A DNA stretch of 64,000 nt. Source: Elephas maximus indicus (Eukaryota; Chordata; Mammalia; Proboscidea; Elephantidae). The notes under the pieces are model-generated. The model searched no databases. It was not told the origin of the DNA and worked only from the letters and a program-made list of their open reading frames with translations. Both the position numbers and the translations under genes were made by a program. The stretch lies in assembly GCF_024166365.1 (NCBI RefSeq), contig NC_064819.1, positions 570,501-634,500 on the forward strand. The letters are read 5' to 3'. Each line of letters begins with the position of its first letter. Position 1 is the stretch's first letter. Of this stretch, positions 63,366 to 64,000 are shown piece after piece.

Positions 63366-64000
63366 CTCTCTTTTTTTTTTTTTTTATTGTGCTTTAAGTG
63401 AAAGTTTACAATTCAAGTCAGTTTCTCATACAAAAACTTATACACACATTGTTATGTGACCCTAGTTGGCCTCCCTATAATGTGACAGCACACTCCTCCT
63501 CCCTACAATTTCCCATGTCCATTTTCCATGTCCATTCACCCAGCTCCTGTGCCCCCTGCCTTCTCATCTCACCTCCAGACAGGAGCTGCCCACATAGCCT
63601 CATGTGTCTACTTGAGCTAAGAATCACACTCCTCACCGGTATCATTTTATGTTTTATAGTCCAGTCTAATCTTAGTCTGAAGACTTGGCTTCGGGAATGG
63701 TTTTAGTCTTGGGCTAACAGACAGTCTGGGATCCGTGTCCTCTGGGGTCCCTCCAGTCTCAGTCAAACCATCAGGTCTGGTCTTTTTACTAGAATTTGAG
63801 TTCTGCATCCCACTTTTCTCATGCTCCATCAGGGATTCTCTGTTGTGTCCCCTGTCAGGGCAGTAGGTGGTGATAGCCGGGCACCATCTAGTTCTTCCAG
63901 TCTCGGGCTGAAGGAGTCTCTGGTTTATGAGGCCCTTTCTGTCTCTTAGTGGTGGTCTTCATTCTCCTTTGTTCCAGGTGGGTTGAGAGCAATTGATGCA
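63366..64000 (-). mobile_element. L1 3' UTR (subfamily of 35265), runs off right edge
   Basis: Poly-T, attgtgctttaagtgaaagtttacaattcaagtcag...ccctagttggcctccctataatg...gggcaccatctagttcttccagtctcgggctg. Continues past 64000. Confidence 0.88.

Larger units (their letters stand above)
28640..64000 (+). other. TMPRSS7: TMPRSS7 gene, 5' half (exons 1-10 and part of intron 10)
   Basis: TMPRSS7 (matriptase-3) is a type II membrane-anchored trypsin-like serine protease of the matriptase group. Ten coding exons lie between 28640 and 57945 with matching phases at every junction (0, 1, 0, 2, 1, 1, 2, 1, 0, 2), and all introns are GT-AG. The joined frame gives about 423 residues: cytoplasmic tail 1-63, membrane helix about 64-86, SEA about 92-218, CUB1 about 234-347, and CUB2 from 352 onward. 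Human TMPRSS7 is about 840 residues, so roughly half is missing; the LDLRA repeats and the catalytic domain lie to the right. Nothing in the visible exons suggests a pseudogene. Orthology rests on recognising the family sequence and was not tested by alignment. Confidence 0.95.
57946..64000 (+). other. TMPRSS7 intron 10 (partial)
   Basis: At least 6.1 kb, phase 2. It has SINEs (58058-58230, 58516-58741, 59417-59605, 60312-60382), MIRs (58236-58370, 59240-59350), unassigned sequence (58755-59230, 59610-60310) and, from 60385 to the right edge, three antisense L1 3' ends in series. No coding evidence. Confidence 0.85.

Noticed and set aside
57946..64000. The next TMPRSS7 exon (expected to continue CUB2 after the split Met424)
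   Set aside because: No acceptor followed by a frame reading YCGS-type sequence was found; the exon must lie beyond 64000.

Overview
This is vertebrate (mammalian) nuclear DNA. It carries the 5' half of one spliced host gene, TMPRSS7 (transmembrane serine protease 7, matriptase-3), on the + strand, set in a dense layer of retrotransposons. About forty short tRNA-derived SINE copies of the Afrotheria-specific AfroSINE type, RTE/BovB-type LINEs, L1 LINEs and MaLR-type LTRs point to an afrotherian. An elephant or another paenungulate seems most likely, but the species cannot be fixed from the window. There is no prokaryotic or viral gene layout, no CRISPR array, no rRNA, and no tRNA gene that I would call functional.

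Layout. Bases 1-28639 are intergenic. They hold a MaLR LTR remnant, an old L1/HAL1-like remnant, an antisense RTE split by a 6.4-kb L1 (3552-9990) with a tandem-monomer 5' region, a twin-primed (5'-inverted) RTE with an LTR inserted in it, the best RTE copy (17464-18536), further LTRs and RTE tails, a SINE with a tRNA-Gly-like head, and several old MIR/L2 pieces. From 28640 to 57945 lie ten coding exons of TMPRSS7: 28640-28687, 30591-30801, 34714-34844, 38569-38636, 40124-40317, 41425-41463, 42206-42434, 51774-51904, 54546-54658 and 57839-57945. Reading frame and splice phase are continuous through all ten. Bases 57946-64000 are the start of the next intron, ending in three successive antisense L1 3' ends.

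TMPRSS7 product. The exons give about 423 residues: a short basic cytoplasmic tail, one signal-anchor membrane helix (type II topology), a SEA domain, a complete first CUB domain and the first part of a second CUB domain. The remaining CUB2, the LDL-receptor class A repeats and the trypsin-like protease domain must lie beyond the right edge. No frameshift or stop is seen in the ten exons, so the gene looks intact as far as visible.

The most informative non-gene structures are: SINE types that share an RTE-like 3' end but differ in head and body; a nested set in intron 7 (gene > antisense L1 > sense LTR > SINE) in which the LTR keeps TATA and AATAAA motifs in the gene's direction; two LTR insertions with 4-bp target duplications whose empty sites can be recognised; the L1 5' monomer array; and a near-perfect 30-bp foldback in intron 10. 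I did not find evidence for an undescribed protein-coding system.
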